In this document: positions 24,107 through 31,768 of the stretch, one piece after another
Layout of the letters: each line of letters starts with the position of its first letter
How positions within the stretch are numbered: position 1 is the stretch's first letter
Source of the DNA: an uncultured Oscillospiraceae bacterium
GTDB lineage: Bacteria > Bacillota > Clostridia > Oscillospirales > Oscillospiraceae
Assembly: GCA_934590325.1 (NCBI GenBank)
Contig: CAKTOW010000020.1
Span: forward strand, 1-34,855
Length of the DNA: 34,855 bases
Direction of reading: 5' to 3'
Notes under the pieces: generated by a model
Database searches by the model: none
What the model saw: the letters and a program-made list of their open reading frames with translations, nothing else
What the model was told of the DNA's origin: nothing
Program-made: the position numbers and the translations under genes

Positions 24107-25543
24107 ATGAAAAACCTCAACGACAAGCGCCCCAGCGGGCTGGCGCTGATCCCCTTTGTGGTGTTCATCGCCATCTACATGGGCGCGGGCATTTATTACC
24201 AGGTAAAGGGCAGGGAGATGGCCTTTTACCAGTTCCCCTCCGTCACCGCCATGTTCCTGGCGGTGCTGGTGGCCTTCATCATGTTCAAGGGCACCATCAA
24301 CGAGAAGTTCGAGACCTTCGCCAAGGGTGCGGCCAACGTGGACATCCTGACCATGCTGATGATCTACATCCTGGCGGGTGCGTTTGCCAGCGTGGCGGCG
24401 GCCATGGGCGGCCGCGAGTCCACAGTGAATCTGGGCCTGTCCCTGGTGCCGGTGGAATTCCTGGCGGCGGGTCTGTTCGTGATCTCCGCCTTCATGGGCA
24501 CGGCCACCGGGTCCTCCATGGGTACCGTCACCGCCGTTGTGCCCATCGCCGTGGGCATCGCGGAGAAGGGAGGCCTGTCCCTGACTGTGGTCATCGGTGC
24601 GGTGGTGGGCGGCGCCATGTTCGGCGACAACCTGTCCATGATCTCCGACACTACTATCGCCGCCACCCGCAGCCAGCGCTGCGAGATGCGGGACAAGTTC
24701 CGGGTGAACTTTCTTATCGCGCTGCCGGCCGCCGTCATCACGCTGGTGCTGCTGCTCATCTTTGGCCGCCCGGAGGTGGTCATGCCCCTGGAGGCGCTGC
24801 CCTTCGATATCGTCAAGGTCCTGCCCTACGTGCTGGTGCTGGTGTTGGCGCTGTGTGGCCTGAACGTGTTCTTCGCGCTGACCATCGGCATTTTCTCCGC
24901 CGGGCTGGTGGGTATCTTCAGCGGCGACCTGACCGTGGCCACCTTCGCCCAGAGCGTGTGGAGCGGCTTTACCGGCATGAACGAGGTGTTCTTCCTGACG
25001 CTGCTGTGCGGCGGCATGTCTGAGCTTATCGCAAAGAACGGCGGCATCGCCTGGATCATCCAGAAGCTGCGCCGCGTCATGAAGGGCAACAAGTCCGCCC
25101 AGGTGGGCATCGCCGCCATGGTGTCCCTGTGCGACTGCGCCACTGCCAACAACACCGTGGCCATCATCGTGGCCGGCGACATGGCGCGGGATGTGTCCCA
25201 GGAGTACAAGGTGGACCCCCGGCGCACCGCGTCCCTGCTGGACATCTTCTCCTGCGTGTTCCAGGGCATCATCCCCTATGGCGCACAGCTGCTCAGCGCC
25301 GCGGCGCTGGCCAACGCCACCGTCAGCAGCGACGCCCTGCGCACCAGTCCCGCCGCCATCGTGGGCGGTATGTGGTACTGCTGGATACTGGCGGCGGTGG
25401 GCCTGCTGTCCATCTTCGTGCCCTTTGCCGACGGCGTGTGCCGCAAGGACCCCTGGAACTGGGAGTACGGCTGCGCGCAGTCCGGCGTGGAGGCGAAGAA
25501 GGCCCTGCTGGAAAAGGAAGCGGCGGAGGGCGCCGCGGAATAA
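24107..25543 (+). CDS. NhaC-type Na+/H+ antiporter family protein
   Basis: A 478-aa membrane protein with about 11-12 hydrophobic helices. ISAFMGTATGSSMGTVTAVVPI and VVGGAMFGDNLSMISDTTIAA are hallmarks of the NhaC/ion-transporter group, with the Asp in GDN and SDT in the ion path. The second repeat has SLCDCATANNTVAIIVAG. The family exchanges sodium, or in some cases amino acids such as malate/lactate or lysine, for protons. The substrate cannot be decided here. AGAAAGGAAA is the RBS. It is a single-gene unit with its own promoter and tandem terminators. Confidence 0.9.
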   Translation: MKNLNDKRPSGLALIPFVVFIAIYMGAGIYYQVKGREMAFYQFPSVTAMFLAVLVAFIMFKGTINEKFETFAKGAANVDILTMLMIYILAGAFASVAAAMGGRESTVNLGLSLVPVEFLAAGLFVISAFMGTATGSSMGTVTAVVPIAVGIAEKGGLSLTVVIGAVVGGAMFGDNLSMISDTTIAATRSQRCEMRDKFRVNFLIALPAAVITLVLLLIFGRPEVVMPLEALPFDIVKVLPYVLVLVLALCGLNVFFALTIGIFSAGLVGIFSGDLTVATFAQSVWSGFTGMNEVFFLTLLCGGMSELIAKNGGIAWIIQKLRRVMKGNKSAQVGIAAMVSLCDCATANNTVAIIVAGDMARDVSQEYKVDPRRTASLLDIFSCVFQGIIPYGAQLLSAAALANATVSSDALRTSPAAIVGGMWYCWILAAVGLLSIFVPFADGVCRKDPWNWEYGCAQSGVEAKKALLEKEAAEGAAE

Positions 25544-25554
25544 GCCACTTGTCC

Positions 25555-25634
25555 TTGCCGCCGCGGTACCTCCCTGCCGCGGCGGCAGTTTTCCCCGGAA
25601 AAGAAGCGCCCCCGGCCGTGCCGGGGGCACTTTC
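25555..25634 (+). terminator. Two tandem terminator-like hairpins
   Basis: TTGCCGCCGCGG (25555-25566) pairs with CCGCGGCGGCAG (25577-25588), followed by TTTT. A second perfect stem, GCCCCCGGC (25608-25616) with GCCGGGGGC (25620-25628), is followed by ACTTTC. Confidence 0.7.
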
Positions 25635-25663
25635 ATATCTTCTGCGATGTTCACAAATTATGG

Positions 25664-25692
25664 TTGCAATTTTTGTGCAAATAGTGTAGTAT
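25664..25692 (+). promoter_or_regulatory. Promoter of the aspartate aminotransferase gene
   Basis: TTGCAA (25664-25669), 17 bp, TAGTAT (25687-25692), 49 nt before ATG 25742. Confidence 0.65.
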
Positions 25693-25741
25693 GATTCGCA
25701 AGAAATCCGCATGGAACACACGGGAAACGGAGGAAAGTGCA

Positions 25742-27016
25742 ATGAAGAAGTATACCGAGATGAACCTGGCCGAGCGGCAGGCGGAGTACGCCGCCGTGCA
25801 GGCGGAATACGAGAAGCTCAAGGGCATGGGACTGAACCTGAACATGGCCCGCGGCAAGCCTGGCAAGGCGCAGCTGGACCTGGTGACGCCCATTTTCGGC
25901 CTGCTGACCAAGCCCGGGGACTTTATGTCTGACGGCGTGGAGACCCGGAACTACGGCGAGGTGGCGGGCATCCCCGCGGCCAAGGTGCTGTTTGCGGACA
26001 TCCTGGGCTGCAAGCCGGAGCAGGTGTTCGTGGGCGGCAACGCCAGCCTGCAGCTGATGTACGACGCCATCGCCAAGGCGTTCACCAACGGTTTGCTCCA
26101 CAGCGAGAAGCCCTGGGGCAAGCTGGAGAAGGTGAAGTGGATCTGCCCGGTGCCCGGCTATGACCGGCATTTCAAGGTGACGGCCAGCCTGGGCGTGGAG
26201 ATGATCAACGTCCCCATGACCGCCGAGGGCCCCGACATGGACATGGTGGAGGAGCTCATCAAGGACCCCGCCGTGAAGGGTATGTGGAACGTGCCCAAGT
26301 ACTCCAATCCGGAGGGCGTGGTGTACTCCGCCGAGACCATCCGCCGTCTGGCGGCCATGAAGCCCGCCGCACCGGACTTCATGCTCATGTGGGATAACGC
26401 CTACTGCATCCATGAGTTCGACTGCGACTACGTGGAGTTCCCCGACATCATCGGCCTGTGCGCACAGTACGGCAACGCCGACATGGTGTACGAGTTCGCC
26501 TCCACCAGCAAGGTGACCTTCCCCGGTGCGGGCGTGGGCGTCATGGCCTGCAGCGAGGCCAACATCGACTACTTTACCAAGCTCATCAATATCCAGACCA
26601 TCGGCTTTGACAAGATCAACCAGCTGCGCCATGTGCTGTTCCTGAAGGACAAGGCCCACACGCTGGAGCTGATGAAGCAGCACGCGGCCATCCTGGCACC
26701 CAAGTTCCACGCGGTGCTGAACGCCCTGGACAAGGAGATCGCTCCCCGCGGCATCGCGGCGTATAAGCGCCCTGTGGGCGGCTATTTCGTCAGCGTGGAC
26801 GCCATGCCCGGCTGCGCCAAGCGTACCCTGGGCCTGTGCAAGGAAGCGGGCGTCACCATGACCGGCGCCGGTGCCACCTTCCCCTATGGCAAGGACCCCC
26901 AGGACAGCAATATCCGCATCGCCCCGTCCCTGCCGCCGGTGGCGGAGCTGGAGCAGGCCATCGCCGTGTTCTGCACCTGCCTGCGCATGGCCGCGCTGGA
27001 GAAGCTGGGCGTGTGA
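25742..27016 (+). CDS. Aspartate aminotransferase, class Ic (AspT-type)
   Basis: A 424-aa PLP enzyme that moves the amino group between aspartate and 2-oxoglutarate. It follows the subgroup Ic type known from Corynebacterium: NLNMARGKPGKAQLDL, RNYGE, VKWICPVPGYDRHF, GMWNVPKYSNPEG, WDNAY (Asp218, Tyr221), Lys257 in ASTSKVTFPGAG binding PLP, GGYF and NIRIAPSLPPV with a substrate Arg. Length is normal. ATG 25742 has CGGAGGAAAG upstream; the longer frame starts inside the promoter. A terminator follows at once. Confidence 0.93.
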   Translation: MKKYTEMNLAERQAEYAAVQAEYEKLKGMGLNLNMARGKPGKAQLDLVTPIFGLLTKPGDFMSDGVETRNYGEVAGIPAAKVLFADILGCKPEQVFVGGNASLQLMYDAIAKAFTNGLLHSEKPWGKLEKVKWICPVPGYDRHFKVTASLGVEMINVPMTAEGPDMDMVEELIKDPAVKGMWNVPKYSNPEGVVYSAETIRRLAAMKPAAPDFMLMWDNAYCIHEFDCDYVEFPDIIGLCAQYGNADMVYEFASTSKVTFPGAGVGVMACSEANIDYFTKLINIQTIGFDKINQLRHVLFLKDKAHTLELMKQHAAILAPKFHAVLNALDKEIAPRGIAAYKRPVGGYFVSVDAMPGCAKRTLGLCKEAGVTMTGAGATFPYGKDPQDSNIRIAPSLPPVAELEQAIAVFCTCLRMAALEKLGV

Positions 27017-27020
27017 TGGA

Positions 27021-27062
27021 GCGCAAAAAAAGAAAGCCCGTAAGGGCTTTCTTTTTTTGCGC
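27021..27062. terminator. Bidirectional terminator between aminotransferase and ribU
   Basis: AAAAAAAGAAAGCCC and GGGCTTTCTTTTTTT around GTAA form a perfect symmetric stem. It serves both convergent genes; ribU stops at 27066. Confidence 0.95.
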
Positions 27063-27065
27063 TTT

Positions 27066-27671
27066 TTACTTATGCAGCAGGGGGCTCAGCGGCTTGTAGA
27101 TCAGGAAGCACAGCGCCACATCCAGCAGCCCCTTGCACAGGGTGAAGGGCACGTTGAACACCATCAGGCAGTTCAGCAGAGCATTGGAGGTGGGTATCTG
27201 CGCCACGGTGCCCAGTATCTCCTGGTACATGCCCACGATGGCCTCCAGAGGCAGGCCGTACAGCACCACATAGGCGGGGTAGACGATGAAGTAGTTGATA
27301 GGCAGGCTGATGACCGCCATGGCGGCGGCACCGGCCAGAGAGCCCCACAGGGCACCGCTGCGCTGCTTATGCTTCTTGTAGATGATACCGGCGACGAAGG
27401 CGAAGGTGGCACCCAGCAGGAAGTTGGACAGCTCTCCCACGCCGGCACTGGAGCCGAAGGGCAGGTGCAGCAGGTTCTTCACCAGCTGGATCGCCGCGCC
27501 GTAGACGGGGCCCAGGGAGAACGTGCCCAGCAGTGCGGGCAGGTCGGAGATGTCCAGCTTGATGAAGGCGGGCATCAGAGGGATGGAGAACTCGATGAAC
27601 TGCAGTACGGCGGCCACGGCGGCCAACAGTGCGGCCACGGCCATGTGGTGGGTCTTTTGCGCTTGGGTCAT
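27066..27671 (-). CDS. ribU: Riboflavin transporter RibU (ECF substrate-binding subunit)
   Basis: A 201-aa membrane protein with about six helices and the RibU pattern: VAALLAAVAAVLQFIEFSIP, LMPAFIKLDISDLPALLGTF, GPVYGAAIQLVKNLLHL and GELSNFLLGATF. It binds riboflavin and works with the shared ECF energising module encoded elsewhere. ATG 27671 (MTQAQKTHH) is chosen; AAAGGAG is 11 nt upstream. The FMN riboswitch in its leader independently supports the substrate. Confidence 0.95.
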   Translation of the reverse strand: MTQAQKTHHMAVAALLAAVAAVLQFIEFSIPLMPAFIKLDISDLPALLGTFSLGPVYGAAIQLVKNLLHLPFGSSAGVGELSNFLLGATFAFVAGIIYKKHKQRSGALWGSLAGAAAMAVISLPINYFIVYPAYVVLYGLPLEAIVGMYQEILGTVAQIPTSNALLNCLMVFNVPFTLCKGLLDVALCFLIYKPLSPLLHK

Positions 27672-27764
27672 AATAAAAAACACTCCTTTTCGATGATAAA
27701 CACCCGGAAAATTGCCTTCCAAGGTGCACGCATCAAAAAAGAGCATCGCTAAATGCCATACACG

Positions 27765-27872
27765 CCTTCTCTCATCCAGACTATACTGTCGGTACCGGAA
27801 TCGCACCGGTTCCTGCGGCTGGCGCCGCTCGCGGACTATACCGCCGGTGGGGAATCACACCCCGCCCCGAAG
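27765..27872 (-). promoter_or_regulatory. FMN riboswitch (RFN element) of ribU
   Basis: The minus strand holds the RFN consensus from CTTCGGGGCGGGGTG (27872 downward), through ATTCCCCACCGGCGGTATAG and AGTCCGCGAGC, to GATTCCGGTACCGACAGTATAG and GGATGAGAGAAGG (ending 27765). FMN binding should lower ribU expression. The 93 nt between it and the ATG contain no textbook terminator, so control may act on translation or through a weaker stem. Confidence 0.96.
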
Positions 27873-27899
27873 ACAAATATGCGGTTGTTTTCGACACAT

Positions 27900-27928
27900 A
27901 TGGTACCACGATACGGGTCAGAAGTCAA
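27900..27928 (-). promoter_or_regulatory. Promoter of the RFN-ribU transcript
   Basis: Minus strand: TTGACT (27928-27923), 17 bp, TACCAT (27905-27900), just upstream of the riboswitch. Confidence 0.65.
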
Positions 27929-27957
27929 TAGTGAGCTTACCATTGTGAAGATTCTCG

Positions 27958-27986
27958 TTTACATTACTAACTTTTTCATTTACAAT
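27958..27986 (+). promoter_or_regulatory. Promoter of the YpsA-like gene
   Basis: TTTACA (27958-27963), 17 bp, TACAAT (27981-27986), 25 nt before ATG 28012. It is divergent from the ribU promoter. Confidence 0.75.
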
Positions 27987-28011
27987 ATAGGGCAGAAAGG
28001 CGGTGAGGCGT

Positions 28012-28515
28012 ATGCCGGCACGGCAGATGACCGTGTGCTTTTCCGGTTACCGACCGGCGAAGCTGCCCTGGGGCTATGACGAAGCGGACCCGCGGTGCGC
28101 CGCGCTGAAGGCGCGGCTGCAGCAGGCGGCGGAGACGGCCTGCCGCGAGGGCTACCGCCACTTTATCTGCGGCATGGCCCGGGGAGTGGACACCTACTGC
28201 GCAGAGCTGGTGCTGTCGCTGCGGCAAAAGTACCCGGACATCACCCTGGAGGCCGCCATACCCTGCCCCGACAAGCCCGACGCCTGGACGCCTGCTCAGC
28301 GGGAGCGGTGGCGGGACATCGTGGAGCGCTGCGATTACGAGACCGTGGTGCAGGACCATTACAGCGCCGGGTGCATGCAGCGGCGGAACCGTTATATGGT
28401 GGACCACGCCGCCCGGCTTATCGCCGTGTTTGACGGCCAGGAGGGCGGCACCCGCCGCACGGTGGAGTACGCCATGCGCTGCGGGCTGGAGATCGTGTAT
28501 ATCGACATAGAATGA
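28012..28515 (+). CDS. YpsA/DUF1273-type SLOG-family protein
   Basis: A 167-aa soluble protein. MTVCFSGYRPAKLPWG at the start and FICGMARGVDTYCAELVLSL match the SLOG Rossmann-like superfamily, YpsA/DUF1273 branch, related to DprA and nucleotide-binding LOG proteins. GQEGGTRRTVEYA near the end is the typical second nucleotide-site segment. In Bacillus YpsA affects cell division, but its ligand is unknown. The RBS AAGGCGGTGA (27997-28006) fixes ATG 28012. A terminator follows. Confidence 0.88.
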   Translation: MPARQMTVCFSGYRPAKLPWGYDEADPRCAALKARLQQAAETACREGYRHFICGMARGVDTYCAELVLSLRQKYPDITLEAAIPCPDKPDAWTPAQRERWRDIVERCDYETVVQDHYSAGCMQRRNRYMVDHAARLIAVFDGQEGGTRRTVEYAMRCGLEIVYIDIE

Positions 28516-28516
28516 C

Positions 28517-28546
28517 AAAAAAGACCGCCGACGGCGGTCTTTTTTT
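28517..28546. terminator. Bidirectional terminator
   Basis: AAAAAAGACCGCC, GAC, GGCGGTCTTTTTTT between the convergent YpsA-like and pseudouridine synthase genes; it touches the stop codon of the latter. Confidence 0.93.
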
Positions 28547-29201
28547 ATGCGAACAGTGTCCAGGGATAGGTCTCCGGCGGGGGACAGGTGACATCCAAGG
28601 ACTTGCCGGTGACGGGATGGGTCAGCGCCAGCCGCGTGGACCACAGGGCGGGGGAACAGTCGGCCTTGCTGCCGTAGCGGATGTCCCCCAGCAGGGGCAG
28701 CCCGCGGGAGGAGAATTGCACCCGTATCTGATGGGTGCGGCCGGTGTGCAGCTGCACCCGCACCAGCGCAAGGCCGTCCCTCTTGCCCTGCACCGCGTAG
28801 TGCAGGGACGCCTCACGGACGCCCTTGCGCATACGCTTGACCACGTAGCTCTTGTTGTGGGCGGCGTCCCGGAACAGCAGGTCGGTGAGGGTGGCCTCGT
28901 CGGCCTCCGGCGTGCCCCGCAGCACGGCCAGATACTCCTTGGTGACGCGGTGCTCCGCCACGGCGGCGGTCAGCTTTCCGGTGACCTCCCGGCGGCGGGA
29001 GAACAGCATCACCCCGCCCACCAGTCTGTCCAGACGGTGGACGGTGGCGATATAGTCGCTCTTGCCCTGGGCGCGGTAGTACTCCCGCAGCAGGGCGGGC
29101 ATACAGGCGCCCTTGGCGCTGTCCTCGGACAGCACGCCCACGGGCTTGACGCATAGCACCAGGTGGGCGTCCTCATACAGAATACGCAGGGGCTCCATCA
29201 T
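28545..29201 (-). CDS. RluA-family pseudouridine synthase
   Basis: A 218-aa RNA-modifying enzyme that turns uridine into pseudouridine in rRNA or tRNA. The catalytic Asp58 is in VHRLDRLVGGVM; LHTGRTHQIRVQFSSRGLPLLGD and WSTRLALTHPVTGK are the other family blocks. There is no S4 domain, so the RNA target may be short. ATG 29201 shares a base with the stop of the carboxypeptidase gene (TGATG), so the two form an operon; a second ATG follows at once. Confidence 0.93.
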   Translation of the reverse strand: MMEPLRILYEDAHLVLCVKPVGVLSEDSAKGACMPALLREYYRAQGKSDYIATVHRLDRLVGGVMLFSRRREVTGKLTAAVAEHRVTKEYLAVLRGTPEADEATLTDLLFRDAAHNKSYVVKRMRKGVREASLHYAVQGKRDGLALVRVQLHTGRTHQIRVQFSSRGLPLLGDIRYGSKADCSPALWSTRLALTHPVTGKSLDVTCPPPETYPWTLFA

Positions 29202-30568
29202 CAATGACGGCGGCCCCGGTAGGAGTGGTGGTGATACTGCTTGCTGCCAGCTTTGCCGTAGCGGCGGTTGCGGCCGTACAGGCGGAACCACAGCACCAGC
29301 GCGATGACCAGCACCACCAGCGCGATGGCGGCGATGCGGATGGAGGGGCGGGAGAAGAACTCGCCGATGGCGTGCCTGGCGGACAGGAAGCGGCTGGCGG
29401 ATACGTCGGCCACGGCCAGCAGGGGCACGGTGACGTACTCGGTATCGCCGTAGCTGATGGTGATCTCGCCCAGCCGGTCACCGGCGGCGATGGGGGCGTC
29501 GGCCACTTCGTTATCCAGCGTCACGGTGCGGGTCAGTTCCTCCACCCGCAGGTCCTTGGGCAGCATGGCCTCGGCATCCTCGGCCGGGTGGACGGCCACG
29601 GTGGAGACCTCCTTGCTCAGTGCCACCGGCACCTCCTGGATAAGCTCGTTGGCGTCCAGCACCTGCCGGGCGGAAAAGTTGTCAAAGCCCCAGTCGAACA
29701 GGCGGGCGGTCTCGGTAAAGCTCTCCACGATGTATCCGGAGCCGTTCTCCTTCTCCACGCGCTCGGCACCCAGCACCACGCTGATCAGGGTGCGGCTGCC
29801 ACGGACGGCGGAGGACACCAGGCACTGGCCGGCGGCGTCGGTGCTGCCGGTCTTGATGCCCTGGGCACCGGAGTAGAGGTAGCCCGCCAGCCGCCAGTTG
29901 GAGATCAGGGCGTTGGTGCTGTGCAGCACACGCTCATCCTCGGTCTTGTTGGTGGGGGGGATCTCGTAGGACTTGGTGTTCACGATGGTCATGAAGTCCT
30001 CGAACTTCATGGCCTCACGGGTGATGAGATACAGGTCCCAGGCGGAGGAATAGTGCCCCGACTGGGTCAGGCCGGTGGTGTTGGCGAAGTGGGTGTTCTT
30101 GCAGCCCAACTCCTGCGCCCGCTGGTTCATCCGCTCCACGAAGGCGTCCACGCTGCCGCACAGGGTCTCGCCCAGGATGTTGCAGGTCTCGTTGGCGGAT
30201 ATGACCAGCATACAGTACAGCAGCTGCTCCACCGTCAGGGTCTCACCCTCCACGATGTCGGCGGTGCTGCCGTCCTCCGGCAGGCCCCGCAGGGCGCTGG
30301 CGGTGGCGGTGACGCTCTGATCCATCCGCAGCTCGCCCCGCTGTATGGCCTCGAATATCAGCAGCGCGGACATGATCTTGGTGGTGCTGGCGATGGACAA
30401 CTCGTCGTGGCAGTTCTTGTCATAGAGCACCGTGCCGGTCTCGGCCTCCACCAGCAGCGCGGCCTTGGCGCGGATGTCCGGGTCCTCCAGCGCGGCGGCG
30501 GGAACGGTCAGGATACCGCACAGGACGGCGGCGGATAAAAAAACAGCAATAAAACGACGTATTTTCAT
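29201..30568 (-). CDS. D-alanyl-D-alanine carboxypeptidase (DacF/PBP5 type)
   Basis: A 455-aa exported enzyme that trims the terminal D-Ala from peptidoglycan stem peptides. A signal peptide spans 1-27. The active-site motifs are Ser61-Thr-Thr-Lys64, Ser124-Ala-Asn126 and Lys239-Thr-Gly241. A C-terminal beta domain (about 300-390) follows, then one membrane helix (IAAIALVVLVIALVLWF) with a basic His/Arg-rich tail, unlike the amphipathic anchor of E. coli PBP5. ATG 30568 has GGAG upstream on the minus strand. Confidence 0.94.
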   Translation of the reverse strand: MKIRRFIAVFLSAAVLCGILTVPAAALEDPDIRAKAALLVEAETGTVLYDKNCHDELSIASTTKIMSALLIFEAIQRGELRMDQSVTATASALRGLPEDGSTADIVEGETLTVEQLLYCMLVISANETCNILGETLCGSVDAFVERMNQRAQELGCKNTHFANTTGLTQSGHYSSAWDLYLITREAMKFEDFMTIVNTKSYEIPPTNKTEDERVLHSTNALISNWRLAGYLYSGAQGIKTGSTDAAGQCLVSSAVRGSRTLISVVLGAERVEKENGSGYIVESFTETARLFDWGFDNFSARQVLDANELIQEVPVALSKEVSTVAVHPAEDAEAMLPKDLRVEELTRTVTLDNEVADAPIAAGDRLGEITISYGDTEYVTVPLLAVADVSASRFLSARHAIGEFFSRPSIRIAAIALVVLVIALVLWFRLYGRNRRYGKAGSKQYHHHSYRGRRH

Positions 30569-30596
30569 GTGACTTTTTCTCCATGTATGCTATAAT
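30569..30596 (+). promoter_or_regulatory. Possible promoter of the comEA-like/two-component operon
   Basis: GTGACT (30569-30574), 16 bp, TATAAT (30591-30596). The leader of about 75 nt runs over the dacF leader on the other strand and includes a GC hairpin (30607-30629). Confidence 0.5.
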
Positions 30597-30645
30597 ATAG
30601 GGGGACGGCCCCGCGCACCGCGGGGGGCCGGTATGTCCGAACTCT

Positions 30646-30674
30646 ATTATAAGCAAAAGGGGCGGGGTAGTCAA
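30646..30674 (-). promoter_or_regulatory. Promoter of the carboxypeptidase gene
   Basis: Minus strand: TTGACT (30674-30669), 17 bp, TATAAT (30651-30646). Its -35 ends 2 bp before the divergent GTG start at 30677. Confidence 0.8.
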
Positions 30675-30676
30675 CC

Positions 30677-31045
30677 GTGGGAAAGAGGATAAAATTAACA
30701 AAGACGGATATGTTCCTGCTGGGGCTGACGGCGCTGTTTATCCTGGCGGTGGCGCTGACCTGGCTGATGACGCCCAGACAGGTGCGGGGCGACTATGAGA
30801 TACAGGCCGCCCAGCCGGCGGAAGCGCCGGTATCCCCGCAGGTGGTGAATATCAACACCGCCGGGGTGGACGAGCTGGACAGCCTGCCGGGCATCGGCCC
30901 GGTGCTGGCGCAGCGCATCGTGGACTACCGCACCGCGCACGGCGCCTTCCGCAGCACGGAGGAGCTGACGCAGGTGGAGGGCATCGGACAGGCCATACTG
31001 GAGAACATACAAAACATGATCGTGACGGAGGATACGCAGGAATGA
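30677..31045 (+). CDS. ComEA-like helix-hairpin-helix protein
   Basis: A 122-aa protein with an N-terminal membrane anchor (about 12-31) and a C-terminal ComEA-type DNA-binding domain: VNINTAGVDELDSLPGIGPVLAQRI and VEGIGQAILENI, two helix-hairpin-helix motifs. ComEA binds incoming DNA outside the membrane in competence. The GTG start at 30677 gives a positive N-terminus before the anchor; ATG 30710 would cut into it. Only the anchored form is present; comEC is not in the window. Its stop overlaps the response regulator start. Confidence 0.88.
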   Translation: MGKRIKLTKTDMFLLGLTALFILAVALTWLMTPRQVRGDYEIQAAQPAEAPVSPQVVNINTAGVDELDSLPGIGPVLAQRIVDYRTAHGAFRSTEELTQVEGIGQAILENIQNMIVTEDTQE

Positions 31046-31752
31046 AGATATTGGTAGTGGACGACGAAAAGCTGCTGGTCAAGGGCATGAAGTTCAATCT
31101 GGAGAACGAGGGCTACGAGGTGCTCACCGCCTACGACGGCGCGGCCGCCGTGGAGCTGGCCAAAAAGGAGCAGTTGGACCTCATCGTCATGGACGTGATG
31201 ATGCCCGGACTGTCAGGCAGCGATGCCTGCATGAAGATACGGGAGTTTTCCGACGTGCCCATCATCATGCTCACCGCCCGCAGCGAGGACAGCGACAAGC
31301 TCATGGGCTTTGCCTGCGGCGCCGACGACTATGTGACGAAGCCCTTCAACATCCTGGAGCTGAAGGCGCGTATCCGCGCGCTGCTGCGCCGCTCCATGAG
31401 CGGAAGCCAGACCACCCAGAGCCGCCAGCGCACGCCGCTGCTGACCGTGGGCGAGCTGAGCCTGGACACGGAGCAGCGCGTGGCCATCCGCGACGGCAGG
31501 ACCATCGACCTGACCGCCAAGGAGTACGACCTGATTGAGCTGCTGATGAAGAACCCCCGGCGGGTCTACAGCCGCGAGAGCCTGATGGACCTGGTGTGGG
31601 GCTATTCCTACGCCGGGGATTACCGCACGGTGGATGTCCATATCCGCCGCCTGCGTGAAAAGCTGGAGCCGGATCCCGCCAACCCGGTATACATTATGAC
31701 GAAGTGGGGAGTTGGTTACTATTTTAAGGGAGAAGAACAGCCCACCGTGTGA
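31042..31752 (+). CDS. OmpR/PhoB-family response regulator
   Basis: A 236-aa regulator. The receiver domain (1-118) has acidic residues Asp7 and Asp8, phosphorylated Asp51 in LIVMDVMMPG, Thr in MLTARSE and Lys in DYVTKPF. The winged helix (about 135-230) has DLTAKEYDLIELLMKN and TVDVHIRRLREKLE. It is partnered with the histidine kinase 17 nt downstream. The target genes are unknown; the layout with a GerMN lipoprotein suggests envelope sensing. Confidence 0.95.
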   Translation: MKILVVDDEKLLVKGMKFNLENEGYEVLTAYDGAAAVELAKKEQLDLIVMDVMMPGLSGSDACMKIREFSDVPIIMLTARSEDSDKLMGFACGADDYVTKPFNILELKARIRALLRRSMSGSQTTQSRQRTPLLTVGELSLDTEQRVAIRDGRTIDLTAKEYDLIELLMKNPRRVYSRESLMDLVWGYSYAGDYRTVDVHIRRLREKLEPDPANPVYIMTKWGVGYYFKGEEQPTV

Positions 31753-31768
31753 CACGGCGGTGCAGAAT

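Noticed and set aside
29204..30538. Plus-strand 444-aa frame opposite the carboxypeptidase gene
   Set aside because: The minus strand has signal peptide and all active-site motifs; the plus frame is Gly/His-rich without an RBS.
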